From positions 2,356,001 to 2,420,000 of the forward strand of contig NZ_CP087998.1 in assembly GCF_021044585.1 (NCBI RefSeq): DNA of 64,000 nt. The letters are read 5' to 3'. Position 1 is the first letter of the stretch. Each line of letters starts with the position of its first letter. This document shows positions 53,686-62,305 of the stretch, one piece after another. The translations under genes and the position numbers were made by a program. The stretch is from Sulfurimonas sp. HSL-3221 (GTDB lineage: Bacteria > Campylobacterota > Campylobacteria > Campylobacterales > Sulfurimonadaceae). The notes beneath the pieces were generated by a model that made no database searches, was not told where the DNA came from, and was given only the letters and a program-made list of their open reading frames with translations.

Positions 53686-53730
53686 GGCCCCGATGCGGAA
53701 AACCAAGGGTTTTCACCCATTTCCGGGGCC
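53686..53730 (+). promoter_or_regulatory. Structured leader of accB-accC (nested hairpin)
   Basis: An outer 7-bp stem, GGCCCCG (53686-53692) with CGGGGCC (53724-53730), encloses an inner 7-bp stem, GAAAACC with GGTTTTC (53698-53714). It ends three bases before the AGGAG ribosome-binding region of accB. Such a structure could modulate translation or RNA stability. It matches no riboswitch class I know. Confidence 0.5.
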
Positions 53731-53747
53731 CCCAGGAGCGTTTTGAC

Positions 53748-54200
53748 ATGGATATGAGACAGATCAAGGCATTGATGCAGGAATTTGACGAGAGCGGGCT
53801 TTCCAAACTGAAGATCACCAAAGAGGGATTCGAGATGGAACTGGAAAAAGTTATCGGAGCCGTCGCGGCACCGGTCGCCGCCCCTGCACCGGTCGCAGTA
53901 CCGGCAGCTGCCCCCGCAGCCGCACCGGTCGCTGCTGCGGCGCCGGCCCCTTCTGTCAGCGGTGACGAGATCCTCTCCCCGATGGTCGGTACCTACTATG
54001 CAGCACCGTCGCCGGATTCCGCCCCGTTCGTCAAAGTCGGCGACACCGTGAAAAAAGGCCAGGTCATCGCCATCCTCGAAGCGATGAAGATCATGAACGA
54101 GCTCGAGGCAGAATTCGACTGTAAGGTCCTTGACGTCCTCGTCTCCGACGGCCAGGCGGTCGAATACGATATGCCGCTCTTCGTGGTAGAGAAGCTCTAA
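53748..54200 (+). CDS. accB: Biotin carboxyl carrier protein of acetyl-CoA carboxylase
   Basis: BCCP carries biotin between the carboxylase and carboxyltransferase sites in the first step of fatty-acid synthesis. The 150-residue product has an N-terminal helical region, an Ala/Pro-rich linker (about residues 38-68) and a biotinyl domain with EAMKIMNELEA, where Lys near residue 114 is biotinylated; AMKI replaces the usual AMKM or AMKL. The ATG at 53748 is preceded by AGGAG; an earlier in-frame start is unlikely as it lies inside the leader hairpin. It overlaps accC by one base. Confidence 0.95.
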   Translation: MDMRQIKALMQEFDESGLSKLKITKEGFEMELEKVIGAVAAPVAAPAPVAVPAAAPAAAPVAAAAPAPSVSGDEILSPMVGTYYAAPSPDSAPFVKVGDTVKKGQVIAILEAMKIMNELEAEFDCKVLDVLVSDGQAVEYDMPLFVVEKL

Positions 54201-55540
54201 TGGCAGAGATCAAGCGTATCCTGGTCGCGAACCGCGGCGAGATCGCCCTGCGTGCCATCCGTACCATCAAAGAAATGGGCAAGGAAGCCGTCGCCGTCTA
54301 CTCCAAAGGGGACAAAGGTGCCGCCTACCTTGAACTGGCCGACGCCGCCATCTGTATCGGTGAAGCGCCGAGCAGCGCCAGCTATCTGCATATCCCCGCC
54401 ATCATCTCCGCCGCGGAAGTGAGCGGTTGCGATGCCATCTTCCCCGGCTACGGCTTTCTGAGCGAGAACCAGCACTTCGTCGAGATCTGTGCGCACCACG
54501 GCATCAAGTTCATCGGGCCGACGCCGGAAGTCATGGTGCTGATGTCGGACAAGTCCAAAGCCAAAGACGTCATGATCGCCGCGGGCGTCCCGGTCGTCCC
54601 GGGCAGCGACGGCGCCATCACCGATATCGACGATGCGAAAAAGCGCGCCCGCGAAGTCGGCTACCCGGTCATCCTCAAAGCCGCCCAGGGCGGCGGCGGA
54701 CGCGGGATGCGCGTCGTCGAGGATGAGAGCTACCTTGAAAACGCTTTCCTGGCGGCGGAGTCCGAAGCGGTCACTGCGTTCGGCGACGGCACGATCTACA
54801 TGGAGAAGTTCATCCTGAACCCGCGCCACATCGAGGTGCAGATCATGGCGGACAGCCACGGCAACGTCATCCATGTCGGCGAACGCGACTGCTCCATGCA
54901 GCGCCGCCACCAGAAGCTGATCGAGGAGTCCCCGGCCGTCGCCCTGACGCCGGAAGTCCGCGAACGCCTCCATGCCGCTGCCGTCCGCGCCACGGAGTAC
55001 ATCAACTACGAAGGCGCCGGTACATTCGAGTTCCTGCTCGATGCGAACCTGGATTTCTACTTCATGGAGATGAACACCCGTCTGCAAGTCGAGCACACTG
55101 TCTCCGAAGAGGTGAGCGGCCTTGACCTCATCGAACTGATGATCCGCGTCGCCGAGGGGGAAACACTCCCCAAACAAGAGGAGATCAAGCTCAAAGGCCA
55201 TGCGATCGAGTGCCGCATCACGGCAGAAGACCCGGTCAAGTTCCTCCCGAGCCCGGGCAAGATCCAGGAGTGGATCGCCCCGGGCGGTATCGGCGTGCGT
55301 ATCGACACCCATGCCCACGCGGGCTACATCGTCCCGCCGACCTACGACTCCATGATCGGGAAGCTGATCGTTTACGGCCGTGACCGCGAACATGCGATCA
55401 AACGCATGCACCGGGCGCTCAGTGAATTCACCATCAACGGTATCCGCACGACGATCCCTTTCCATATCAAAATGATGGAGAACGACGACTTCATCTCCAA
55501 CAACTTCGATACGAAGTACCTCGAGAACTACAAGGGGTGA
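54200..55540 (+). CDS. accC: Biotin carboxylase subunit of acetyl-CoA carboxylase
   Basis: AccC carboxylates biotin on BCCP using ATP and bicarbonate. The 446-residue product has the ATP-grasp glycine loop AAQGGGGRGMRVVEDE, the MNTRLQVEHTVSEEVSGLDL active-site region and PSPGKIQEWIAPGG at the C-terminal domain. Its start overlaps the accB stop (TAATG). A strong hairpin covers the stop codon. Confidence 0.98.
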   Translation: MAEIKRILVANRGEIALRAIRTIKEMGKEAVAVYSKGDKGAAYLELADAAICIGEAPSSASYLHIPAIISAAEVSGCDAIFPGYGFLSENQHFVEICAHHGIKFIGPTPEVMVLMSDKSKAKDVMIAAGVPVVPGSDGAITDIDDAKKRAREVGYPVILKAAQGGGGRGMRVVEDESYLENAFLAAESEAVTAFGDGTIYMEKFILNPRHIEVQIMADSHGNVIHVGERDCSMQRRHQKLIEESPAVALTPEVRERLHAAAVRATEYINYEGAGTFEFLLDANLDFYFMEMNTRLQVEHTVSEEVSGLDLIELMIRVAEGETLPKQEEIKLKGHAIECRITAEDPVKFLPSPGKIQEWIAPGGIGVRIDTHAHAGYIVPPTYDSMIGKLIVYGRDREHAIKRMHRALSEFTINGIRTTIPFHIKMMENDDFISNNFDTKYLENYKG

Positions 55541-55552
55541 CATTGTCACCCC
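55534..55552 (+). terminator. Hairpin over the accC stop codon
   Basis: GGGGTGAC, three bases, then GTCACCCC form a perfect 8-bp stem whose left arm contains the accC TGA stop. No U-run follows, so it may serve as a 3'-end stabiliser or a Rho-assisted end rather than a classic terminator. Confidence 0.5.
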
Positions 55553-55906
55553 GATACTCCCCTTAAACACCTCACATTTTGCTTTTTTTGGCTCTCTATA
55601 TATAGAAGCATAGTATCGCCGGCCGTTTACACACCCGACAACCCTCTCGCCTTTCCAACAAATTGCGTAAAAATCGAAAATAATGTGATAGTAATTTCAG
55701 GTTCGCAAGGAGAGATTTTCGGAAAACGAATGTAATATAACAGTTTTATCACAACTTTTATGCCGAAAAATAGGAATAAAGCCATAAAAATTAAGCTTAT
55801 ATTTTTTAAAAACATTTTAAAACGAAATAGAATTTTTTTCTGATTAATATTAAAAGTTCTTATATTGTACTATAATCATACTTATATTTCGCATCAGGAA
55901 ATTTAC
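55553..55906 (+). promoter_or_regulatory. AT-rich gap with promoter of the pilus operon
   Basis: This stretch is much more AT-rich than the genes around it and has no supportable gene. Near its end TATAAT (55871-55876) lies about 30 bases before the first pilus subunit, with no clear -35 box. The long A/T tracts upstream could be an UP element or a site for nucleoid-protein silencing, as is usual before fimbrial operons. Confidence 0.5.
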
Positions 55907-56401
55907 ATGAAAACGAAACCGAGTACATCCCTTCTTAGTTTCTCTGCACTGCTTCTGCTTGCAGGGTCCACCAGTGTTTTGGCCGCTTCTAAAACCAATT
56001 CATTTATCGTCTCGGCGAACGTACCCGCTGTGTGCAACTTTAATAGTGTCAACGATCTCAGCTTCGGTGATTACGATCCCAACACAGGAACAGGGCTGAG
56101 CGCCGAATCAACTTTCAATATCCGCTGTACAAAAAATACAGACTACACGCTTGCACTGGATGCGGGTGGCAACTCCGACAGAACCATGAGCGGCTCGGCA
56201 ACCAACACCGACACGTTGGCGTATGAGCTTTATCAGGACGCTGCACACTCACAGGTATGGGATGCGACGAACACTGTCACCGGCACCGCCACCGGGTTCG
56301 CATCAGACATCACTCAAACAGTTTATGGCAATATTCCTTCTAGTCAGGATGTCCTGCCGGACAGCTACACCGACACGGTGACCATTACCGTCAGTTACTA
56401 A
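55907..56401 (+). CDS. Pilus subunit with spore coat U (SCPU) domain, major subunit candidate
   Basis: A 164-residue exported subunit of an archaic (Csu-type) chaperone-usher pilus. The signal peptide ends near residue 27 (STSVLAAS). The mature protein begins with a donor-strand-like extension, SKTNSFIVSANVPAVC, then LSFGDYDPNTGTGLS, STFNIRCT and a C-terminal strand DTVTITVSY. Two Cys could form a disulfide. An N-terminal extension lets each subunit complete the fold of the next, as in polymerising major subunits. Confidence 0.88.
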   Translation: MKTKPSTSLLSFSALLLLAGSTSVLAASKTNSFIVSANVPAVCNFNSVNDLSFGDYDPNTGTGLSAESTFNIRCTKNTDYTLALDAGGNSDRTMSGSATNTDTLAYELYQDAAHSQVWDATNTVTGTATGFASDITQTVYGNIPSSQDVLPDSYTDTVTITVSY

Positions 56402-56422
56402 ATCATCAAGGAGTGGGCGAGA

Positions 56423-57112
56423 GTGAGTAGAGCGTTGCTTGCAGCATTGCTGATCGGCTATACCAGCCTGTGGGCAGGCTTCCAGGTCTACCCCATACGG
56501 GTTTATCTTGATCCGGAGACGCCGGTGGCAACGGTCAAAGTCACGAACCAATCCGAGGAGAAGCGCTCTTTCGAAGTGGAAACGATGCGCTGGACCCAGG
56601 ATGCCAACGGCAGCGACCGCTACGACAAAGACGCCTCGCTTCTGGCGGTGCCCCTTCTCTTTACACTGGAGGGGAAGGCATCCCAAACGGTACGCATTAC
56701 CGATCTCTCGCCCAGCGGGAAAAAAGCGCAATCGGCCTACCGCCTCTTTATCAGCGAACTCCCCGCGAAGCACGCCGAAGAAACGGGGGGGCTGCATATG
56801 CTTTTTCGCGTTGCCATCCCCGTCTTTATCACGACCGCCGCTTCGACGGAAACGCTCCTCACCCTTGACACCATCGAGAAATCACCGACAACGTTCAACT
56901 GCTGGCTTCGCAACGACTCATCGCATTTTGTCCGAATCAGCAAGCTCTATCTTGTGACAGCAAAAGGGGAGCACGGCGTGCAGGTTGAACCGGCAAAATA
57001 TCTGCTCCCCGGCAGCAAGGCCTCCTTCAACTTTACGCTCGATCCGGGGTTCACCCCATCAGCGCTGCACATTTTCCTAGAAGACGGGCAGCGGATTGAA
57101 CTGGCTATCTAG
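56423..57112 (+). CDS. Periplasmic pilus chaperone (archaic chaperone-usher type)
   Basis: A 229-residue two-domain immunoglobulin-like chaperone that holds subunits until they reach the usher. It starts at GTG (56423) with AAGGAG upstream, has a signal peptide (MSRALLAALLIGYTSLWA), and shows YPIRVYLDPETPVATVKVTN and SAYRLFISELP of the chaperone N-domain. The order subunit, chaperone, usher, subunit fits Csu-like systems. It overlaps the usher gene by 17 bases. Confidence 0.88.
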   Translation: MSRALLAALLIGYTSLWAGFQVYPIRVYLDPETPVATVKVTNQSEEKRSFEVETMRWTQDANGSDRYDKDASLLAVPLLFTLEGKASQTVRITDLSPSGKKAQSAYRLFISELPAKHAEETGGLHMLFRVAIPVFITTAASTETLLTLDTIEKSPTTFNCWLRNDSSHFVRISKLYLVTAKGEHGVQVEPAKYLLPGSKASFNFTLDPGFTPSALHIFLEDGQRIELAI

Positions 57113-59390
57113 ACCGCTTCCACTCCTATTTTTTCACGCGCTTCTGCTGGCCCAGTCCGACTACCACCGGACTATCATGGACATCGAACTCAACGGCGTG
57201 TTGCACGGGAACGTCATCCTGTTTCAGTCCACCGAGGGGCTTTGCCTCCCGATGGAGGCCTTCCCGGAGCTCTCAACCCCGTCGCTTCCCCAAAAAAACG
57301 TCCGCACGATTGACGGTGTCTCCTGTCTCGCCGTCGATACCCTTGAGGGTGGACATACCCGCCTAGACGAGCTGAGCATGCGTGCCCTTGTGACGCTCCC
57401 GACGCAGCTGCTCAAAACGCAGACCCTGTCCGGCGAGCATGAACAGCTTCCGGACGTCATGTCCTCAACGGGGTTCTATACGAACTACAATCTCTTTTAT
57501 CAGCGCGAACCCGACACCTACAGCTACAGCAGCAGCGCCGACGCCCACCTCTTTTCCCCCTACGGGGTCCTGAGCAGCGGCTACTCCTATTTCGGCAGCG
57601 ATACGGAGGAGAGAGGGGTACGCCTCGATACGCTTTATGTCCTGGACCTTCCCGAGACCATCCAGTCACTCCGGGTCGGCGACGTCATCGGTGCGCGCAC
57701 GGAGTGGTCCGGCGGCCTCCGGATAGGCGGGATCCAGTTGGCACGGAACTTTTCAACACGCCCCGACATGCTGACGATGCCGCTGCCAAGCTACACCTCC
57801 TCGGCCACCCTCCCCTCCGCTGTCGACGCCTACGTCAACGGGAACAAGATCTTTCAAGAGAACGTCACGCCCGGTCCGTTTGAGATCACGGCCCTTCCGA
57901 CGATCAACGGCCAGGGGGAGCTGACCGTCGTGCTCAAAGACATTACCGGGGTGCAGCGGAGTATGACCATCCCCTTCTACAGCGACACGAGGCTGCTGCG
58001 CAAAGGGCTGAGCGACTACGCCTTCGAAGCCGGATACCTACGCTACAACTACGGTATCAAAGATTTCGACTACCGCGACTTCGTCACCAGCGGAAGCTAC
58101 CGCTTCGGAATGACGGACCGTCTGACGACGGAGGCGAACGCTCTGACCTTCAACGAACGGGCCGGCCGCATGGGAGCGGGTGCGAGCTATCTGCTCTTTG
58201 ATGCGTTCACGCTAGACGCCGCGGTCGCCGCGTCGATCGACGAGGGCCAAAAAGGGTATTTGGCCAAAACCGGCATCAGCCGCCGCACGCAGCGCTACTC
58301 CTTCTCGGCACAGTCGCAATGGGCGACGGAGGCCTTTCTCCAGCCGGGCATTCTCGGGAATCCGCTCCGACAGCAGACCCTTCTGTTCGCCGGCTACAAC
58401 ACCCCCGCTTTGGGAAGTTTCTCCGCAAGCTATGTCTACCAGAAATACAGCGCCGAGCCCGCGTCGGAAACCGCGTCGCTCAGCTATTCGAAAACCCTCT
58501 ATCGGCGCCTCTTTTTAAACCTGATGGTGTCGCATACGATCGCGCCCCATGCCGACACCAGCGGACAGCTCCTTTTAAGCCTGCCGCTGGGAGAGCGCAC
58601 CACCCTCTCCAATACGGACTTCGTCTCCAAGGAGAGTTCGGAGGTCCGGGTAAGTCTGCAGCAGAACCCGCCGACGTCCGATGGGTTTGGCTATACCCTG
58701 AGCGCTGCGCGCAACACCGCCTACGAGCATCCGTGGTACGGGGAAGCGCGCGGCAGCTATCAAAACCGCTATGCGCGTTTCGGGGCCGGCGTCGCTTCGG
58801 TCAACAACAAAACAGCGTATAGGGCAAGTGCAGAGGGCTCTTTCTCCTACATGGAGGGGCATCTGCATTTCAACCGGTCAACCGACGCGGCATTCGGTGC
58901 GGTCAACGTGGGCAGTGTCAAAGGTGTCCGCGTCTATTACCGCAACCTTCTGGTCGGAGAGACCGACGAGGACGGTTACCTCTTCATCCCGTCGCTGCTG
59001 CCTTATCAGCGCAACAAAATCACCGTTGACCCCCGAGACATCCCCTTTGATTACAGCCTGGGCAGAAACGAGATCCACCTTACCCCCTATCTGCACAGCG
59101 GTGTCAGCTACGCTTTCGACGTCAAAAAAGTGGAGTCGGTCATCCTGCATCTCTTCCGCGCCGGGGGCAAGGCAGTTCCCGTCGGTTCCGAGTGGGTGCT
59201 TGACGACGGTGCGACAGGCATCGTCGGCCAGGCGGGTCTGATCTATTTTGAATCGCTTCCGAGGGGGGAGCACACGCTTCGCATCACAAGCGAACAGGAA
59301 CCCTGCCGGCTGCGCTTCCGTTTTGACGGGGCCCTGCCAAATACGCTACTATCTAATCTTGGAGAATTCACATGCGACGAAGACAACTGA
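57096..59390 (+). CDS. Outer-membrane pilus usher
   Basis: A 764-residue usher: signal peptide, N-terminal periplasmic domain (IELNGVLHGNVILFQ), a long 24-strand-barrel-type region with NGNKIFQENVTPGPFEIT and GQGELTVVLKDITGVQRSMT of the plug and barrel entrance, and C-terminal domains including VGETDEDGYLFIPSLLPYQ. The start seems to be TTG inside the chaperone gene, which has no strong ribosome-binding site, so translation is probably coupled. The end overlaps the last subunit gene by 19 bases. Confidence 0.92.
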   Translation: MNWLSRPLPLLFFHALLLAQSDYHRTIMDIELNGVLHGNVILFQSTEGLCLPMEAFPELSTPSLPQKNVRTIDGVSCLAVDTLEGGHTRLDELSMRALVTLPTQLLKTQTLSGEHEQLPDVMSSTGFYTNYNLFYQREPDTYSYSSSADAHLFSPYGVLSSGYSYFGSDTEERGVRLDTLYVLDLPETIQSLRVGDVIGARTEWSGGLRIGGIQLARNFSTRPDMLTMPLPSYTSSATLPSAVDAYVNGNKIFQENVTPGPFEITALPTINGQGELTVVLKDITGVQRSMTIPFYSDTRLLRKGLSDYAFEAGYLRYNYGIKDFDYRDFVTSGSYRFGMTDRLTTEANALTFNERAGRMGAGASYLLFDAFTLDAAVAASIDEGQKGYLAKTGISRRTQRYSFSAQSQWATEAFLQPGILGNPLRQQTLLFAGYNTPALGSFSASYVYQKYSAEPASETASLSYSKTLYRRLFLNLMVSHTIAPHADTSGQLLLSLPLGERTTLSNTDFVSKESSEVRVSLQQNPPTSDGFGYTLSAARNTAYEHPWYGEARGSYQNRYARFGAGVASVNNKTAYRASAEGSFSYMEGHLHFNRSTDAAFGAVNVGSVKGVRVYYRNLLVGETDEDGYLFIPSLLPYQRNKITVDPRDIPFDYSLGRNEIHLTPYLHSGVSYAFDVKKVESVILHLFRAGGKAVPVGSEWVLDDGATGIVGQAGLIYFESLPRGEHTLRITSEQEPCRLRFRFDGALPNTLLSNLGEFTCDEDN

Positions 59391-59857
59391 ACCCGCTTGG
59401 ACCCATCATCGCGGCCGCCCTCGTATTGACGACCTCTGCCGCGGCCGCCACCTGTTCCGTGAGCTCGACGGGATTGGCGTTCGGATCGTACAACCCCTTC
59501 GACCTCGCCAGCGTCACAACGACCGGGACGATCACGATACAGTGTACGACGCTCAAACTCAACGACCGCGTCCAGGCAACGCTGCTGCTCTCAACGGGCA
59601 GCAGCAACAGCTACAGCGCAAGAACGATGCAGAACGACGCCGCGGAGACCCTCGCCTACAATATCTATACGAGCAGTAACTATGCTTTGGTCTGGGGAGA
59701 TGGAAATAGCGGTACGGAAGTCGTCAGCGACAAATTTTTCGCAAAACTTCTCGCACCCGCCACAAAAAATTACACCATGTACGCGCGCATTCCTGCCGGG
59801 CAGGATGCCGGTGTCGGCACGTACCAGGACGTCATTACCGTCACGGTCGAATATTAG
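59372..59857 (+). CDS. SCPU-domain pilus subunit, tip candidate
   Basis: A 161-residue exported subunit. The signal peptide ends near residue 25 (LTTSAAAA), and the mature chain begins almost at once with CSVSSTGLAFGSYNPFD, so it lacks the N-terminal donor strand of the first subunit. Later segments, TGTITIQCTTLKLND and YQDVITVTVEY, match the SCPU fold. Without a donor strand it cannot fill the groove of another subunit and is best placed at the pilus tip. Known Csu tips have two domains; this one has one. GGAGA precedes the ATG. Confidence 0.85.
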   Translation: MRRRQLNPLGPIIAAALVLTTSAAAATCSVSSTGLAFGSYNPFDLASVTTTGTITIQCTTLKLNDRVQATLLLSTGSSNSYSARTMQNDAAETLAYNIYTSSNYALVWGDGNSGTEVVSDKFFAKLLAPATKNYTMYARIPAGQDAGVGTYQDVITVTVEY

Positions 59858-59859
59858 CC

Positions 59860-60702
59860 TCAGGGATTCGGCAGGCGGATAACGGTGATCTCGGCGTTCA
59901 GGCGGGCACGGTTGAAATAGTCTTTGAGCGTCTGTTCCCGTGCATCGGCCATCATCTCCTCTTGCACCTGCATCTTCACCGTCTCAAACGGCTGCATGAC
60001 CGGGAGACTTTTGTTGCGGATATAAAATGAAACGAACCCCCCTTTCGGGTCGGAAAGCATCGGTGTGTACGCGCCGATCTCCGTTTTGATCAGCAGGGCG
60101 GCGAGCTGAGGCTCGATCTTGGCATAAGGCAGTGAAGCCTCCTGCATCGTTACCTCGGGAAGCATCAGCATCGGGTTGTCCATCTTGCGCTTCAACGCCC
60201 CCTGCGCCGACGCGTGGTAGACCGTGACGTCAAAGGTTTCGGGGTGGGAGAATTTCTCCGAGTGCAGGCGGTAATATTCGCGCATCTCCTCGTCACCCGG
60301 CTCCTCCATATTCGCCATTGCGACGGCGCTGTAGAGCTTCTGGGTCAGCATCGACTGTTTGAGCTTCGCTTCGAAAGCACTGCGGCTGAGATGTTCACTC
60401 TTCCAGACCGCGTCAAAGAGCTGCGCCGTCGTCATGTTGTTCTGCCCTGCGATCTGCTTGATCCGCTCCTGCAGCTCCGTCTCGCTGACGCTGAGATCAC
60501 GCTGCGCGATCTCCTGGCTTTCCAGCTTCTCACGGATCAAGGCATCGACGGCCTGTGCCTGCGTCATCCCGCCCTCCTGCATCTTCTGCGTGATGGCGTA
60601 GAGGGTGATCGGTTCCTCCTTGACGAGGATGGCGACACCGTCGACCATCCGTGCATATAACGCTACGGTAAAAAGTATGAAAAGCAGTACTGTTTTTTGC
60701 AA
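59860..60702 (-). CDS. SurA-like periplasmic chaperone or peptidyl-prolyl isomerase
   Basis: A 280-residue exported protein. The TTG at 60700-60702 was chosen as start because AGGAG lies six bases upstream and a signal peptide (MQKTVLLFILFTVALYA) follows directly. The next part resembles SurA N-domains: VDGVAILVKEEPITLYAITQ, then helices with ESQEIAQRDLSVSETELQER. The C-terminal half could be a degenerate parvulin domain. It may help barrel, usher or lipoprotein folding. It is convergent with the pilus operon. Confidence 0.72.
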   Translation of the reverse strand: MQKTVLLFILFTVALYARMVDGVAILVKEEPITLYAITQKMQEGGMTQAQAVDALIREKLESQEIAQRDLSVSETELQERIKQIAGQNNMTTAQLFDAVWKSEHLSRSAFEAKLKQSMLTQKLYSAVAMANMEEPGDEEMREYYRLHSEKFSHPETFDVTVYHASAQGALKRKMDNPMLMLPEVTMQEASLPYAKIEPQLAALLIKTEIGAYTPMLSDPKGGFVSFYIRNKSLPVMQPFETVKMQVQEEMMADAREQTLKDYFNRARLNAEITVIRLPNP

Positions 60703-60874
60703 AGAGATCTCCTGATTGAAAGGCACCATTTTACCCGTTTTTGTTGAATGGACGCTCTTGGGGCTCTGATGTCGCTGCGGATGCCCCCTCTTCCCGCATC
60801 GCCCCGGCCGATCGCAAAAAGCCGTGAAAGCCCTCAAGGTTCCACGCTTTTCCTACCTCCAAACCGTAATGAGT

Positions 60875-60880
60875 TATAAT
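60875..60880 (+). promoter_or_regulatory. Candidate -10 box of gltX
   Basis: TATAAT lies 25 bases before the gltX ATG at 60906. It supports the choice of that start over an in-frame ATG at 60879, which overlaps the -10 box itself. No strong -35 hexamer. Confidence 0.45.
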
Positions 60881-60905
60881 GGCGCCAAAAAAAGGCTTGC
60901 TTACC

Positions 60906-62294
60906 ATGGTTGTCACCCGCTTCGCCCCCAGTCCGACCGGATACCTGCATATCGGGGGGCTGCGTACCGCGCTCTTCTCCTGGCTCTGGGCCCGCCGCAA
61001 CGGCGGGAAATTCGTTCTGCGCATCGAGGACACCGACCAAAGCCGCAACAACGAGGCTGCGGCCCAGGCGATCGTCGATGCTTTCGAATGGATCGGCCTC
61101 GAACATGACGGCGAGATCCTCTACCAGTCCCAGCGTATGGGTGTCTACCAGATGTATATCGAGCAGCTCCTCCAAGAGGGCAAGGCCTACAAATGCTACA
61201 TGAGCAAAGAGGAACTTGACGCCCTGCGCGAAGCACAGCAAGCACGCAAGGAACGCCCTCGCTATGACGGACGATACCGCGACTTTACCGGCACACCGCC
61301 CGAAGGCGTCGATCCCGTCATCCGTATCAAGGCCCCGACGGAAGGGACTATCACCGTCTATGACGGCATCAAGGGCGAGGTTACCTTCAACGTCGACGAC
61401 ATCCTCGACGACTTCATCATCGCCCGCGCCGACGGATCGCCTACCTACAACTTCGTCGTCGCCGTCGACGACGCGCTCATGGGCATCAACGAGGTCATCC
61501 GCGGGGACGACCACTTCTCCAACACGCCGAAGCAGCTCATCGTCTACGAAGCCCTGGGCTTCAAAGCCCCCGCCTTCTACCATGTCCCGATGATCCACAA
61601 CAGCGAAGGCAAGAAACTCTCCAAGCGCGACGGCGCAACGGACGTGATGGAGTACAAACGCCTCGGCTACCGGCCTGAAGCCCTGCTCAACTTCCTTGTG
61701 CGCCTTGGGTGGAGCCACGGCGACCAGGAGATCTTCTCTATGGAGGAGATGAAAAAACTCTTCGATCCGAATACGATCAACAAGTCGGCCTCCATCTACA
61801 ACACCGAGAAACTCGACTGGCTCAACGCCCACTACATCAAGAACCTCGCCAACGATGCGCTGGCCCACGAGCTGCTCCCCTTCGGCGTCGATCTGAAGGC
61901 CCATGACAAAAAAGAGATCCTGCTCGACGCGCTCAAAGAGCGCGCCAAGACCCTGGTCGAACTCGCTGAAATGGTCAAAGAGGTCCTGACCGCACCGACG
62001 GCCTACGACGAGAAAGCCTTCAAGAAAGCGGTCAAGCCCGACTCGAAAGCCGTCCTGGAAGCCTTTGCCGCCAAAGTCGAAGCCACGTCCGAACTTCACC
62101 TCCCGACCGATTACCACGCCCTGATGGAAACGGTCGTTTCCGAGATGGAGATCGGCTTCGGCAAGATCGGGATGCCGCTGCGCCTGGCGCTGATGGGCAA
62201 ACTCTCCGGCCCCGGTGTCGACACCATCATGGCGTCCATCGGCCGCGAAGAGACGCTCACCCGCATCGCCGGACTGACCGCCCAACTCAACTAA
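60906..62294 (+). CDS. gltX: Glutamyl-tRNA synthetase
   Basis: A 462-residue class I synthetase that charges tRNA-Glu (or tRNA-Gln in organisms that use the amidotransferase route). It has the HIGH-type block APSPTGYLHIGGLRTALF at the start and the KMSKS-type GKKLSKRDGATDVMEY. Campylobacterota often have two GltX proteins with different tRNA preferences; which one this is cannot be told. The ATG at 60906 matches the family's usual N-terminus. The malic enzyme gene follows after 11 bases. Confidence 0.96.
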   Translation: MVVTRFAPSPTGYLHIGGLRTALFSWLWARRNGGKFVLRIEDTDQSRNNEAAAQAIVDAFEWIGLEHDGEILYQSQRMGVYQMYIEQLLQEGKAYKCYMSKEELDALREAQQARKERPRYDGRYRDFTGTPPEGVDPVIRIKAPTEGTITVYDGIKGEVTFNVDDILDDFIIARADGSPTYNFVVAVDDALMGINEVIRGDDHFSNTPKQLIVYEALGFKAPAFYHVPMIHNSEGKKLSKRDGATDVMEYKRLGYRPEALLNFLVRLGWSHGDQEIFSMEEMKKLFDPNTINKSASIYNTEKLDWLNAHYIKNLANDALAHELLPFGVDLKAHDKKEILLDALKERAKTLVELAEMVKEVLTAPTAYDEKAFKKAVKPDSKAVLEAFAAKVEATSELHLPTDYHALMETVVSEMEIGFGKIGMPLRLALMGKLSGPGVDTIMASIGREETLTRIAGLTAQLN

Positions 62295-62305
62295 AGGGAG
62301 CTACC

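Noticed and set aside
54197-55570. Long open frame opposite accC on the minus strand
   Set aside because: Antisense shadow of a highly conserved gene; no ribosome-binding site and no recognisable family.
55627-55815. 62-codon hydrophobic frame on the minus strand in the gap before the pilus operon
   Set aside because: AT-rich sequence gives hydrophobic codons by chance; there is no ribosome-binding site and no gene context.
60834-62285. Long open frame (over 480 codons) on the minus strand opposite gltX
   Set aside because: It mirrors gltX codon for codon; GC-rich third positions in the real gene remove stops from the opposite strand. The predicted product has no recognisable motif.
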